64,000 bases of DNA from an uncultured Butyricimonas sp. (GCA_944320555.1 CALUHX010000003.1:1-64000), one strand, 5' to 3'; positions 30,116 through 39,326 are shown, counted from the first letter of the stretch. The notes: generated by a model not told the origin, from the letters alone. Made by a program: numbers and translations.

Positions 30116-30532
30116 TTACTTTTTGCCTTTTGCAGGAGCAGCAGCTGCGCCGCCTTTCCCGGCTTTTGGTTTTTTGGCCCCATACTTGGAACGTCCTTGC
30201 AAACGCCCGTTCACTCCGGCGGCGTCCAACGTCCCGCGTACCAAGTGATAACGAACTCCCGGAAGGTCTTTCACACGACCGCCCCGCACCAGCACGATAG
30301 AGTGCTCCTGCAAGTTATGGCCTTCTCCCGGAATGTAGGCATTCACCTCTTTGCCATTGGTCAATCTAACCCTGGCCACCTTTCTCATGGCCGAATTCGG
30401 CTTTTTCGGGGTCGTCGTGTAAACACGTACACACACACCCCGCTTTTGCGGACAGCCGTCCAAAGCTGGAGACTTGCTCTTGTCCACAATCTTCTTTCTT
30501 CCTTTTCTTACTAACTGTTGAATAGTTGGCAT
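30116..30532 (-). CDS. rpsL: 30S ribosomal protein S12
   Basis: Decoding-centre protein. 138 residues: [58 protein letters not shown]. Both lysines where streptomycin-resistance mutations occur (in TPKKPNS and GRVKDLPG) are wild type. The C-terminus has a 14-residue Ala/Gly/Lys extension ([14 protein letters not shown]). First gene of the array; rpoB/rpoC are not upstream of it here. Confidence 0.97.
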   Translation of the reverse strand: MPTIQQLVRKGRKKIVDKSKSPALDGCPQKRGVCVRVYTTTPKKPNSAMRKVARVRLTNGKEVNAYIPGEGHNLQEHSIVLVRGGRVKDLPGVRYHLVRGTLDAAGVNGRLQGRSKYGAKKPKAGKGGAAAAPAKGKK

Positions 30533-30574
30533 ACAAGTACTTTTAGTTTAATTACTTTTATTCAATTTGGCCTG

Positions 30575-30606
30575 CAAATGTACGCACTTAAAATCACACC
30601 ACCAAA
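30575..30606 (-). promoter_or_regulatory. Main promoter of the ribosomal protein array
   Basis: TTTG (30606-30603), 20-base spacer, TACATTTG (30582-30575), an exact consensus match 43 bases before the rpsL start codon. Confidence 0.75.
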
Positions 30607-30695
30607 CTTTTCCAACATTTTTTCTTCAGAAAAACAAAAGATTTTGAGAACGTTAGGACTCGCTTCCCCGTCCCCTCCTGGGCCGCGCGCCTGAA

Positions 30696-31337
30696 TCACC
30701 ATTCCCATCTCTTCTTTTTCCCGCTCACGATATTGCCCACTTCCCGCTCCAAATACTCCACCCGCTGCCGCAACGACTCCAACTGCGGCTTCCTGACAAC
30801 CCGCCTGTAACCGGTGTCTTTGTTCATGAAAGCCAAAGGCAACACCCAGTCATTTTGCTTGCACCAGTCCATCAAATAAACCAACGTCAACACATTGCTT
30901 TGATACAACGCTTCGTCCCGCTCTCGTCTCGCCTCTCGATAAGCTGCGCTGGAGGCCTCCAAACGGCGATAAATGGCTGTCTTTTCTCGAGACGACATAT
31001 TGACCGCATATTCCGACTCCCTCATAAGCACTTCCAGCAGCACTTTGTCTTTCGCCTCGAACTCCTCCCTCAACACTCGCAACTCCGGATAGCGCTCAAC
31101 AAACTTCTCCGGCAAAACCTGAATGGAATAAATCGCAGGAGTCTCTTGAGCCACCCGCACCCATTCCAAATAAGTTTTCAACTCCAACTGATTCAACTTC
31201 AATCTCGCCGAAACAAGCTCCTTCTCCAACTTTTTCAACAAACGCAACTCTTTCCTCTCATCGGAAGCCATGGTCACTCCGTAACATCCCAACAGGATTA
31301 CCACAAAAACCACCTTAAACACATTATTTCTCATCAT
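30696..31337 (-). CDS. Secreted coiled-coil protein of unknown function
   Basis: A 213-residue protein with a clear signal peptide (NVFKVVFVVILLGCYGVTMA, cut likely before SDERK). The rest is highly charged and helical: LRLLKKLEKELVSARLKLNQ and a second coiled coil near residues 125-150 (RRLEASSAAYREARRERDE), then LESLRQRVEYLEREVGNI at the end. No enzymatic motif is seen. I do not recognise the family. A periplasmic or outer-membrane-associated structural role is possible. It sits between rpsL and an MFS gene without obvious partners. Confidence 0.65.
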   Translation of the reverse strand: MMRNNVFKVVFVVILLGCYGVTMASDERKELRLLKKLEKELVSARLKLNQLELKTYLEWVRVAQETPAIYSIQVLPEKFVERYPELRVLREEFEAKDKVLLEVLMRESEYAVNMSSREKTAIYRRLEASSAAYREARRERDEALYQSNVLTLVYLMDWCKQNDWVLPLAFMNKDTGYRRVVRKPQLESLRQRVEYLEREVGNIVSGKKKRWEW

Positions 31338-31486
31338 AGTCTATCTTTTTTAATTATCCGTTCCCTCCCTTCAGTTTATCCACAAAACTATCACAATTTT
31401 CACAAAAAAACAACCACCTGCGTGCTGCGCATGAAAATATTTTCACTTTTTGCCACAGTCATCATCTTTATTACAACAATTTTCTT

Positions 31487-31494
31487 TACTTTTG
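31487..31494 (+). promoter_or_regulatory. -7 promoter box of the MFS-ROK operon
   Basis: TACTTTTG fits TAnnTTTG, 46 bases before the MFS start codon. No convincing -33 element. Confidence 0.45.
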
Positions 31495-31540
31495 AATCCT
31501 ATCCATCATGATTCTAACAACACAATAATAACATTACATT

Positions 31541-32701
31541 ATGACGAACAACTCTTCAACCCCCTTATCCAAAATCCTACCCGTGCTGTTCGGCTTTTTC
31601 ATCATGGGCTTTGTTGATGTCGTGGGCACGCTGACAGCCTATGCGAAACAAGAATTCAACCTGAGCGAGACTCTCGCAGGGTTCATTCCTTCCATGATTT
31701 TCATCTGGTTCCTGCTGCTCAGCGTCCCCACCGCCTCGCTCATGAACAAAATCGGACGCAAAAAGACCGTGCAGCTCAGCAATGTCATCACCATCATCGG
31801 AATGATTATTCCTTTCATCTCGTTCAATTTCCACAACTGTATGCTCGCCTGCGTCCTCTTGGGAATAGGCAACACCATCCTGCAGGTTTCTTTGAACCCG
31901 CTGCTCACCAACGTCGTGAAGGGCGACATGCTCTCCAGTTCGCTCACGGCCGGGCAAGTCGTGAAAGCCGTCTCGGCCGTGTGCGCCCCATTCATCGCCC
32001 TCTTTGCCACCAACACTTTGGGCAACTGGCAATACATCTTCCCCATCTACGCCGTCATCACCATCGTGTCCTCCCTGTGGCTGCTGGCCACCCCCATCCG
32101 GGAGGAAGCCCCCGGCAAGGCCTCGTCCTCTCTTGCGAGTTCCTTCCGCCTCCTTTCCGACCGTACAGTGTTGCTTTGCTTCATCGGCATCTTGTTTGTC
32201 GTCGGAGTCGATGTGGGCATGAACACCGTCACCCCAAAACTGCTCATCGAACGGGCTGGCATGGAATACACCAACGCCACGCTCGGCATTAGCGTCTACT
32301 CGCTTTGCCGCACCATAGGCGCCCTGATTGGAGCCGCCATGTTGCTAAAAATGTCCGACATGAAATATTACAAGATACACATCTTCATCGCCCTCCTCGC
32401 CATTGCCGTCCTTTTCTTCGCTCAGGCGGAAATAGCCATCCTTGCGTTGGTGGGAGTCATCGGTTATGCGTGCTCCAGCATTTTCTCCGTCATTTTCTCC
32501 ATCGCACTCAAGGCGCGTCCCGAAAAAGCGAACGAAATCTCCGGACTCATGGTCACGGGCATTTGCGGCGGTGCCATTATCCCTCCCGCCATGGGCATTC
32601 TCAGCGACGCCACGGGCTCGCAGGTCGGCTCCGTCCTTGTCATCTCGATTTGCATCCTTTACCTTGTCACTTTTTCGTTAACCGCAAAAACAACTAAATA
32701 A
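31541..32701 (+). CDS. MFS transporter, probable sugar importer
   Basis: A 386-residue inner-membrane protein with about 12 hydrophobic segments in two halves. The loop between segments 2 and 3 (LMNKIGRKKTVQLSN) is the MFS G-x3-D/N-R-x-G-R-K-type motif, and FGFFIMGFVDVVGTLTAYAK at segment 1 resembles the FucP/GlcP (FHS) sugar:proton symporters of Bacteroidetes. The ROK kinase gene starts 2 bases after its stop, so import and phosphorylation of the same sugar are likely coupled. Substrate (glucose, mannose or an amino sugar) cannot be told. Confidence 0.8.
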   Translation: MTNNSSTPLSKILPVLFGFFIMGFVDVVGTLTAYAKQEFNLSETLAGFIPSMIFIWFLLLSVPTASLMNKIGRKKTVQLSNVITIIGMIIPFISFNFHNCMLACVLLGIGNTILQVSLNPLLTNVVKGDMLSSSLTAGQVVKAVSAVCAPFIALFATNTLGNWQYIFPIYAVITIVSSLWLLATPIREEAPGKASSSLASSFRLLSDRTVLLCFIGILFVVGVDVGMNTVTPKLLIERAGMEYTNATLGISVYSLCRTIGALIGAAMLLKMSDMKYYKIHIFIALLAIAVLFFAQAEIAILALVGVIGYACSSIFSVIFSIALKARPEKANEISGLMVTGICGGAIIPPAMGILSDATGSQVGSVLVISICILYLVTFSLTAKTTK

Positions 32702-32703
32702 TC

Positions 32704-33807
32704 ATGTACAGCAACGACAACCGAATCGTCGTCACCCTCGACGCGGGCGGGACCAACTTCGTGTTCGGCGCCCTGAAAGGATACCAAGAAATCGTTCCTC
32801 CGCTCACTCTTCCCTCCCGGGCCGCGCGGTTGGACACCTGCATCAACTCGTTTGTGCAAGGCTTTTCGTCCGTCATCGACCGGCTCGACGAGCCTCCCGT
32901 GGCCATCAGTTTCGCATTCCCCGGTCCGGCCGACTACCCCCAAGGAATCATCGGCGGCTACCTGCCCAATTTCCCGTCATTCCGCGACGGCGTGGCCTTG
33001 GGCCCCTTCCTTTCAAAAAAATTCAACCTCCCGGTCTTCATTAACAACGACGGGGACCTTTACGCTTACGGCGAAGCCCTCGCCGGCACATTGCCCGCGA
33101 CAAACCGCAAACTACGGGAAGCCGGGAGTAACAAACAATACCGTAACCTCATCGGCTACACCATCGGCACCGGCCTCGGCATAGGAATCGTCATCGACGG
33201 CCATCTCAACCGCGGGGATAACTCCTGCGTCGAAACCTTCTGCCTGCCTCTCAAAAACCATCCCGGCATCATGCTCGAAGACGGGGCCTCCATTCGGGCC
33301 GTGCAACGCGTCTACGGAGAACTGTCCGGCACCCGCAATCACGGCTTCTCCCCAAAAGACATCTACGACATCGCCAAAGGCATCCTCCCCGGCGACCAAT
33401 CCGCCGCCATCGGCAGTTTCGAAGAACTGGGGACCATTCTCGGCGATGCCATCGCCACCTCCGCCACCCTCATCGACGGACTTGTGGTCATCGGCGGAGG
33501 CATATCCGCTGCCCGTGAATTCTTCATGCCCGCCCTCTTGCGGGAAATGCGCGGCAAAATAAAAACCATGAGTGGCGACGAACTCAACCGCGTGCAAATG
33601 AAAGTCTACGACCTCGACGACGATTCCCAATTCGCTGCGTTTGCCCGTGGCGATTCTCGGGAAATCGAAATCTACGGCTCGTCCGACAAAATCGTCTACG
33701 ACCCCCAAAAACGCATCGGAGTCATGACCACCAAGATCGGCACCAACCGCGCCATCGCCCTTGGCGCCTACGCCTTCGCCCTTCATCAAATCGACTCCCG
33801 CCTATGA
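32704..33807 (+). CDS. ROK-family sugar kinase
   Basis: A 367-residue actin-fold kinase. The phosphate-1 loop is VTLDAGGTNFVFGAL, the catalytic aspartate is in INNDGDLYAYGEAL, and the second phosphate loop is IGYTIGTGLGIGIVIDGHL. The usual ROK zinc motif (CxCGxxGCxE) is missing; in its place stands GDNSCVETFCLPLKNHPG, so it belongs to a divergent subgroup without the standard zinc site. Expected to phosphorylate a hexose in the cytosol after uptake by the preceding MFS protein. Confidence 0.85.
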   Translation: MYSNDNRIVVTLDAGGTNFVFGALKGYQEIVPPLTLPSRAARLDTCINSFVQGFSSVIDRLDEPPVAISFAFPGPADYPQGIIGGYLPNFPSFRDGVALGPFLSKKFNLPVFINNDGDLYAYGEALAGTLPATNRKLREAGSNKQYRNLIGYTIGTGLGIGIVIDGHLNRGDNSCVETFCLPLKNHPGIMLEDGASIRAVQRVYGELSGTRNHGFSPKDIYDIAKGILPGDQSAAIGSFEELGTILGDAIATSATLIDGLVVIGGGISAAREFFMPALLREMRGKIKTMSGDELNRVQMKVYDLDDDSQFAAFARGDSREIEIYGSSDKIVYDPQKRIGVMTTKIGTNRAIALGAYAFALHQIDSRL

Positions 33808-33817
33808 TTCAACACAA

Positions 33818-33861
33818 TTGCGTGCGGGAAACGTGAAATCTCCCACGTCCCCCGCACGCAA
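33818..33861. terminator. Hairpin after the ROK kinase
   Basis: TTGCGTGCGGG (33818-33828) and CCCGCACGCAA (33851-33861) form a perfect 11-bp stem just after the stop codon. No T-tract follows, so termination is plausible but not certain. Confidence 0.5.
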
Positions 33862-33884
33862 CCACCTATCCTCCTCCAACAATT

Positions 33885-33928
33885 ACACTTTTCAATAGAA
33901 TTATCTCATCAAAAACGACACTTTTCAA
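33885..33928. repeat. Direct repeat ACACTTTTCAA, 33 bases apart
   Basis: Two exact 11-base copies at 33885-33895 and 33918-33928, i.e. three 11-base steps apart. They lie downstream of both flanking genes. The rest of 33862-34007 shows nothing else. Confidence 0.4.
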
Positions 33929-34007
33929 ACAAATTCCCCTTTCATCTATCGACAAACGAGGTGGCACCCACATCCTCCATCCGTCTCCCTGCCTCCTCAT
34001 CTGCACC

Positions 34008-35753
34008 TTATCGACCCACTTCCTCCAATGCGGCCAACTCCCACGCCCGGTAAACCACGGCAATGTAACGCACCGTCGTTCCCCCGGCGGAAGCCTCCGC
34101 CTTTCCCTCTCCGGCGTATTGCCGCAGCTGTTCCCGGGCCCCCTCCAGCTTTGCCGCCACCTCCCCGTCCGAGGCGTCATGCTTCAAATATTTGAACTCC
34201 ACCAAATAGCTGCACCTCATCTCCGGATGCCTCAGCAAATTGGGCGACATCCACAAGTCCGCATACCCCTTGTTCATCTCCCGCTCCGGCCATATCACGA
34301 AATAACTCGTCAGATTCATGTACACCAAATGCAGCGTCTGCACCGCCTTCTCCCCCTCCAGATAGTCCCGCACGCTCGTCTGCTCCCTCAACTCCTCCGC
34401 AAAATACTCGAACACCGCACGCCACTCCCCACGGTAAGCCATGCCCTTCATCAACTCCCTCAGGCGAGCGGCCTTCACATCAAACACGTCCGCCTCCCGG
34501 TATCCCTGCTCGATGTACGAAAACAGAATCTGCCGTATCGTCAGGTTGGGCACACGCAACACCGTTTCGCCCTCGTCCACACGGTCTATCGTCAATATCC
34601 CAAAATAGAACAGTAGCGACGTGAAATTGTCCGGTTTCACCAACTCCTCCGCCGAGAAACTCGGCACAATGTCCAACGCCACCTCCCCCTGCTCCGCTAT
34701 CTCCCGTATCCGCGAGAAATTCCCGTTCAGCCGCTTGTCCAAGATAATCAAATGCCGCAGCTTCCCGTAATCCGTCCTCACGTTCACGTCCACCATCGCA
34801 TCCGGAACCACACCGTTGCTCACCAACGAATTCACGAAATAAAGCACCATGTCCGGATTGTACATCCTCACACCGCAACAACTCTTCGAGAAGCAATAAT
34901 TGTCATACCACTCCCGCATCACATCCAGCGTCTCCTCCGTCCCGCCGCTCCAACATCCTTCCCCCTTGTAGTATTCCAACATCTCCCGCACCTCGTCCTC
35001 CGTGAAACCAAGCACCTCGTTGAACCGCGGCTCCGTCGTGACCATCGATGCGATGTTGAATCCGCTCGTCACGTCGTCCAATGTCACCGGTGAAACTCCA
35101 GTGATGAACATCCGCTTCACGGAAGCCCCGGCACCCGTCGCCACCCCCTTTATTTTATTGAAAAAGAAGCGGAAGAAGCCCGCCCCGTGCGTCAACGCCC
35201 GGTAACGTCCGTGCCCATGTCTCGAAAGCGCCACGTTCGTGAAATTGTCGTACTCATCTATAATAAGGTATATCGGCAATCCTGCTCGCTTGCAACATAC
35301 TCCCACATACTCCAAGCGGCTCTCTGCGTTAGGCCTCCGGGCATATCCCTCCAAATACCCCTCTCCGGGCAAATGCCCGTATTTTGCATTAAAGTCGTCG
35401 AAACAATTGGCAGCGTGCTCCTCGAACGATGCGCTCAGCGCCTCCGGGTCGGGATTCACCATTGCGAAGTTGAATTTCAAAATCAAATAGGAATTCCGCT
35501 CCTCCGTCGGATGCTGCCCGATATAATATTTTCCGAACAATTCATCAAAACTGTCACGCATGGCCATGTCGTAATACGACTCCAACACCGCCAGCCACAG
35601 CGACTTCCCGAACCGCTTCGGTCGTATCAGGAAAAGGAAGTGCGGAGCCCGCTCCACCTCCTCGATAAACCGAGTCTTGTCCACATAATAATAATTCTCC
35701 ATGGAAATCAACGGGAAGTCACTAATACCGTAAGGTATTTTCATTGTCGCCAT
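34008..35753 (-). CDS. AAA-ATPase-like/PD-(D/E)XK nuclease-like protein
   Basis: A 581-residue protein of a family very common in Bacteroidetes (AAA-ATPase-like domain plus DUF1703-type nuclease fold). Residues 1-45 read PYGISDFPLISMENYYYVDKTRFIEEVE and LIRPKRFGKSL, a variant Walker A; LPIYLIIDEYDNF is Walker B. The C-terminal part has SYLVEFKYLKHD, the E-x-K of the PD-(D/E)XK fold, after YADLWMSPN. The start MATMKIPYG lies just after a consensus promoter and an AAGGAG ribosome-binding site. Function is unproven; roles in mobile-element or phage conflict are suspected for the family. Confidence 0.85.
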   Translation of the reverse strand: MATMKIPYGISDFPLISMENYYYVDKTRFIEEVERAPHFLFLIRPKRFGKSLWLAVLESYYDMAMRDSFDELFGKYYIGQHPTEERNSYLILKFNFAMVNPDPEALSASFEEHAANCFDDFNAKYGHLPGEGYLEGYARRPNAESRLEYVGVCCKRAGLPIYLIIDEYDNFTNVALSRHGHGRYRALTHGAGFFRFFFNKIKGVATGAGASVKRMFITGVSPVTLDDVTSGFNIASMVTTEPRFNEVLGFTEDEVREMLEYYKGEGCWSGGTEETLDVMREWYDNYCFSKSCCGVRMYNPDMVLYFVNSLVSNGVVPDAMVDVNVRTDYGKLRHLIILDKRLNGNFSRIREIAEQGEVALDIVPSFSAEELVKPDNFTSLLFYFGILTIDRVDEGETVLRVPNLTIRQILFSYIEQGYREADVFDVKAARLRELMKGMAYRGEWRAVFEYFAEELREQTSVRDYLEGEKAVQTLHLVYMNLTSYFVIWPEREMNKGYADLWMSPNLLRHPEMRCSYLVEFKYLKHDASDGEVAAKLEGAREQLRQYAGEGKAEASAGGTTVRYIAVVYRAWELAALEEVGR

Positions 35754-35784
35754 GACGTTTCTCCTTTTTAATGTTAGCACACCA

Positions 35785-35817
35785 CAAATATACGGATATT
35801 TCCCCAAATCGACCAAA
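35785..35817 (-). promoter_or_regulatory. Promoter of the AAA-ATPase-like gene
   Basis: TTTG (35817-35814), 21-base spacer, TATATTTG (35792-35785). An AAGGAG site lies between it and the start codon. Confidence 0.65.
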
Positions 35818-35947
35818 CCTCTTCCCCTCTCCCCATCCTTTCCCCCTTTGCCGCCGACCGGCCATGCCATACATTCCGGACTCCTCCTCAGGCTGCGACA
35901 TCCCGTCGAATTCTCTTTCCATCCGCCCACCTCCCAAAGTCACCCGT

Positions 35948-37288
35948 TCACATTCCCGGCAAAGCCCGCAGCGTGGCCGCCGTCGCCGGATCGGACGGAC
36001 GGCTCATGTTGGCGTTCACGAACCGCCCTTCCCGGTCCACAAGCAAGAAGCGGGGTATCCCCTTGCACTGAATAGAATCCATATAACTCCTGTCGTCCCC
36101 CATGAACAACTGCGTGCCGCCCATCGGATTCCGGTCCAAAAACCGCTCCCAACTTTCCCGGTCGCCGTCGCATGAAATTCCCACAAAGACAATATTCCGT
36201 CCCTCGAACTCCCGCTCCAACTCCCGCAAAGCGGGAATCTCCGCATTACACGGGCCGCACCACGTCGCCCATAAATCAATGAACACATAACGCCCCCGGA
36301 AATCGGACAGGCTCACCCGCCGCCCCTCCCGGTCCTCGAACGTGAACGCCACGGCGGGCTGCCCCCGGAACAACCGCCGGTTGGCGGCATACGCCCGCTC
36401 GTAAGCGGCCGCGTAATCCGGCCTCCCCACCGTCCTCCGGAACACCGAATCCATCTCCTCCGCATCCTCCATGCCTTTCTGCCGCGCGTAATCCATAACG
36501 CTCCGGTAAACCACCTCCTCCACTAACCTCGCATCCCGGAACTTCTCCGTCACTCCTCCCAACACGCTCAACAACCGCTCATAAGGCGTCCCCGTCCCTC
36601 CCTCCGCCATCGCCCGCACGTCCAACGTCCGCCTCACCGCCTCCGGATATTCCGGGATTCCCCACGCCTCCTCGTCCTCCGTCAAGGCCGCGCGCAACTC
36701 CGCCACCGTCGAGTCCGACAACACCTTCCCGTCCCCAAGCCCGCCGTACAATGCGAACGAGGCCAATTGCAAGCTCCTCATCCACCGCAACCGCCTCGCC
36801 TCCCGTTCCGCGAACTCTCCTTCGGGAGACAACTCCCGCAACGCCGCCTCCCGCTCTCCGACCACATTCCGCAACTTCCCCCGGAAAGCCTCCTCCGGCA
36901 TCCGCCCGTAATCCGTGAAATAAATCTCCCACACATAACGCCGGTTCAAATAACCGCTCTCCGCGGCTCCAGCCCCCTCGAAACGCCACTCGTTCCACTT
37001 CAGCGTCGCCGTCCAAGGCCGCCCCGCCTCCATCCACACCACGGCGGGCATGTCGCCCACCCACACCCGGGCGTACTCCCCACCGTCAAGCGCCGTCGAA
37101 AACACTGCCTCCCTCACCGTGTCCGCCACTGCGAACTCCAACCGTTGCCGACTCCCCGGCAACTCCACCTCCACCGGCCTGTCGTCGTCCGCCGGCATCC
37201 GAAACACGAAAGTCGTCTCCCGCTTCCCATCGCAACCTCCGGCCACCGCCATCAACACGGCCATAAACAATACAATCTTTTTCATCAT
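35948..37288 (-). CDS. TlpA-like thioredoxin-fold lipoprotein
   Basis: 446 residues. The N-terminus (KKIVLFMAVLMAVAGGC) is a lipoprotein signal with cysteine about position 19. A middle region of about 260 residues, unlike known domains to me, precedes a C-terminal TlpA/ResA-like domain (about 300-446): LSDFRGRYVFIDLWATWCGPC with the CxxC pair, FVGISCDGD, and the cis-proline segment KGIPRFLLVD. Likely anchored in the periplasm or outer membrane and acting on disulfides. It ends the row of three thioredoxin-fold genes after the SusCD operon; 25 bases from its paralogue, with which it shares the tail motif MSRPSDPAT. Confidence 0.8.
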   Translation of the reverse strand: MMKKIVLFMAVLMAVAGGCDGKRETTFVFRMPADDDRPVEVELPGSRQRLEFAVADTVREAVFSTALDGGEYARVWVGDMPAVVWMEAGRPWTATLKWNEWRFEGAGAAESGYLNRRYVWEIYFTDYGRMPEEAFRGKLRNVVGEREAALRELSPEGEFAEREARRLRWMRSLQLASFALYGGLGDGKVLSDSTVAELRAALTEDEEAWGIPEYPEAVRRTLDVRAMAEGGTGTPYERLLSVLGGVTEKFRDARLVEEVVYRSVMDYARQKGMEDAEEMDSVFRRTVGRPDYAAAYERAYAANRRLFRGQPAVAFTFEDREGRRVSLSDFRGRYVFIDLWATWCGPCNAEIPALRELEREFEGRNIVFVGISCDGDRESWERFLDRNPMGGTQLFMGDDRSYMDSIQCKGIPRFLLVDREGRFVNANMSRPSDPATAATLRALPGM

Positions 37289-37313
37289 GTCACACCATCA
37301 TTAAAATCCGACA

Positions 37314-37859
37314 TTACTTCTTCTTCTTTTCCCGTTTCGCCTTCCCCGCCGCCTTGTCGATTCCCGGCAACTCCTTCAAATACGCCTCCGTCGCCGGATC
37401 CGACGGACGACTCATCTCCGCCCTCAACACCCGTCCCCGCCGGTCTATCAAAATAAACCGGGGAATCCTGTCCACCCCAAAAGCCTTCTCGAACGCGGCG
37501 TCCCCCGCCGTCCACCACTGCTCTCCCTCCATCATCCGCACCGCCCCTTGCCAACGAAACTCCGTCTGGTCGCAGGAAATCCCCACAAACACAATGTTCC
37601 GCCCCTTCAACCGCTTCTCCAACTCCTGCAAACGCAGATACTCCCGCCTACAAGGATAACACCACGACGCCCACACGTCAATGTACACATAACTCCCTCT
37701 GAACTCCCCAAGCGTCCGCTCCCGTCCCTCCGTGTCCTTAAACCGGAACTCCGGGCAACGCTTCCCCTCCCGGACGGCCGTCGTGTCCGCCCGCTCCGCG
37801 GCCGACGCCACTCCCGACATCGCCGCCAACATCAAAATCAACATCAGTAATCTGCTCAT
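37314..37859 (-). CDS. TlpA-like thioredoxin-fold exported protein
   Basis: 181 residues with a signal peptide (LLMLILMLAAMSGVASA) and one TlpA domain: LGEFRGSYVYIDVWASWCYP holds the first part of the WCYPC active site, followed by VFVGISCDQTEF and DRIPRFILID. The dipeptide between the cysteines (Tyr-Pro) differs from the Gly-Pro of its neighbours. The end is a Lys-rich tail (AAGKAKREKKKK). Probably a tandem duplicate of the TlpA domain in the next gene. Confidence 0.8.
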   Translation of the reverse strand: MSRLLMLILMLAAMSGVASAAERADTTAVREGKRCPEFRFKDTEGRERTLGEFRGSYVYIDVWASWCYPCRREYLRLQELEKRLKGRNIVFVGISCDQTEFRWQGAVRMMEGEQWWTAGDAAFEKAFGVDRIPRFILIDRRGRVLRAEMSRPSDPATEAYLKELPGIDKAAGKAKREKKKK

Positions 37860-37910
37860 AACATCGCCATAATCGTCGAATATTTCGCCATTGTCCTCGA
37901 TTCTAATTTT

Positions 37911-38999
37911 TCACAACGCCGGGATAACCTCCTCCGCAAAATGCTTCAAGCCGTCTTTCAGCGCAACGCTTGTCACTCGATTGGAAAGTTCCATCGTCAG
38001 CGTCGCCAATGCCTTCCGTTGATCTGCCGACCACTTGCCTTTCAGGGCGACCAGCGGCTGAAAGTAAAGATAGGCCACCTTCTTCTCGTCCAGCGTCGGG
38101 AAAAGCTTAGTCACGGCAGCAAATGCCTCGTCGGCATCTTTCGCCTTCATACCTTTCGCCAAAGCGACAAGTTCTGTCAGATACTGGGCATCCGGCAAAG
38201 CGATAGAATCCAGCATCTGCTCTATCGCCCGAACGTCCTCGAGGGAAGCTCCCCGATTGCGTCCCCGCACGATGTCCTCCAGCCGGGTTTCCAAAATGCC
38301 ATACACCCGCCGGTTGACCACCGCCTCGCCCACGCCCTTGCGGAAAGCGTCCACATGGCTCAACAGGTAGGACTCGTTCTCCGAACCGTCAGGCGTAAGC
38401 ATCGGACTCTCGTAAATGAACCAATAAGAAGAATAAGTTCTTGCCCCTTCGTTCAATGTAGGCATCAACTCCGCCAACACCCGCTGAGCCTGTTCAGTGT
38501 TACCAGCCGCATCCAATGCTTGCAAATAAGACACCAGAAAACTGGTCATACGAAGCCCTCCAGCGTACAAGGAATCCATCCGCACCGTCGGACTCTCACC
38601 CGCCAGCATCTTCACCCGCGCCACAAAATCCGCCCCCGAAAACACCGCCCCCACATGGCGGTTCTTCAACGAGCCGTCCGCATTCACCAACAGAAAGGTC
38701 GGATAAGTGTCTACGGCATACTTCCTCGCCAACTCCGGACCCTCACCCCGCTCCATGTCGATTTGCAGGCACACAAACCGGGCGTTCAGATACTCGCCCA
38801 CCTCCGCCAGCGGCAGCACCTCATCCGCCATCATCTTGCAAGGGCCGCACCACGTGGTGTAGCAATCCACGAACACCATTTTTCCATCCGCCTTGGCCTT
38901 CTCCAAAGCCTCGCGGAAGCTCAACTGCTGAAAATTCGTCTGGGCGAACACCATCCCACCCATCACCACACACAAAAACAACAATACAAACTTTCTCAT
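37911..38999 (-). CDS. Thioredoxin-domain exported protein
   Basis: 362 residues from MRKFVLLFLCVVMGGMVFAQ (signal peptide). A thioredoxin domain follows directly (about 20-135): ALEKAKADGKMVFVDCYTTW and CGPCKMM give the CGPC active site, and DTYPTFLLV the cis-proline. The remaining 220 residues are helical and of unknown type (ALDAAGNTEQAQRVLAELMP). The C-terminal part resembles repeats seen in other Bacteroidetes thioredoxin proteins near SusCD genes. An AUG three codons upstream is also possible. First of three consecutive thioredoxin-fold genes. Confidence 0.8.
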   Translation of the reverse strand: MRKFVLLFLCVVMGGMVFAQTNFQQLSFREALEKAKADGKMVFVDCYTTWCGPCKMMADEVLPLAEVGEYLNARFVCLQIDMERGEGPELARKYAVDTYPTFLLVNADGSLKNRHVGAVFSGADFVARVKMLAGESPTVRMDSLYAGGLRMTSFLVSYLQALDAAGNTEQAQRVLAELMPTLNEGARTYSSYWFIYESPMLTPDGSENESYLLSHVDAFRKGVGEAVVNRRVYGILETRLEDIVRGRNRGASLEDVRAIEQMLDSIALPDAQYLTELVALAKGMKAKDADEAFAAVTKLFPTLDEKKVAYLYFQPLVALKGKWSADQRKALATLTMELSNRVTSVALKDGLKHFAEEVIPAL

Positions 39000-39278
39000 G
39001 TCAATCAATTCTTTATTTTTAATTCATTTCTACTCCATAGCTCCGCCACATCTCCGCCAGAAATTCGCCAGATTTGCCGGGAATATATAAAGCATTTACG
39101 GAGCCGCGAAACTCGACAGACTCACCACAAACACCCCACAAATGCCCCACAAAGCAGGCGAATCCCCGGCGAAAGCATGGCGTTGCCCTCTCTTTTCCAA
39201 CAGGCGAACGACAATCCAAACTCCAAAGGGACAACATCCGCAAGTCTTTTTCCCCTCGTCCCAACAGCCTGTCAAGAT
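39000..39278. other. Intergenic DNA between the SusCD operon end and the thioredoxin genes
   Basis: No reading frame of note. It holds the 11-bp repeat array at 39110-39153. No promoter with both boxes is visible for the thioredoxin genes, which may depend on read-through from the SusCD operon. Confidence 0.5.
39110..39153. repeat. 11-bp tandem repeats
   Basis: Four 11-base units: AACTCGACAGA, CTCACCACAAA, CACCCCACAAA, TGCCCCACAAA. On the minus strand they read TTTGTGGGGCA, TTTGTGGGGTG, TTTGTGGTGAG, TCTGTCGAGTT. Related to the array at 3483-3537. Confidence 0.6.
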
Positions 39279-39318
39279 AAAAAAGGAGGACACCCGCACG
39301 CACCAACAGGCATCCTCC
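39279..39318 (-). terminator. Terminator of the SusCD operon
   Basis: In minus-strand sense GGAGGA (39318-39313) pairs with TCCTCC (39290-39285), extended by weaker pairs, and is followed by six T (39284-39279). It lies directly after the stop codon of the PKD-like lipoprotein gene. Confidence 0.6.
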
Positions 39319-39326
39319 CAAAAGGG

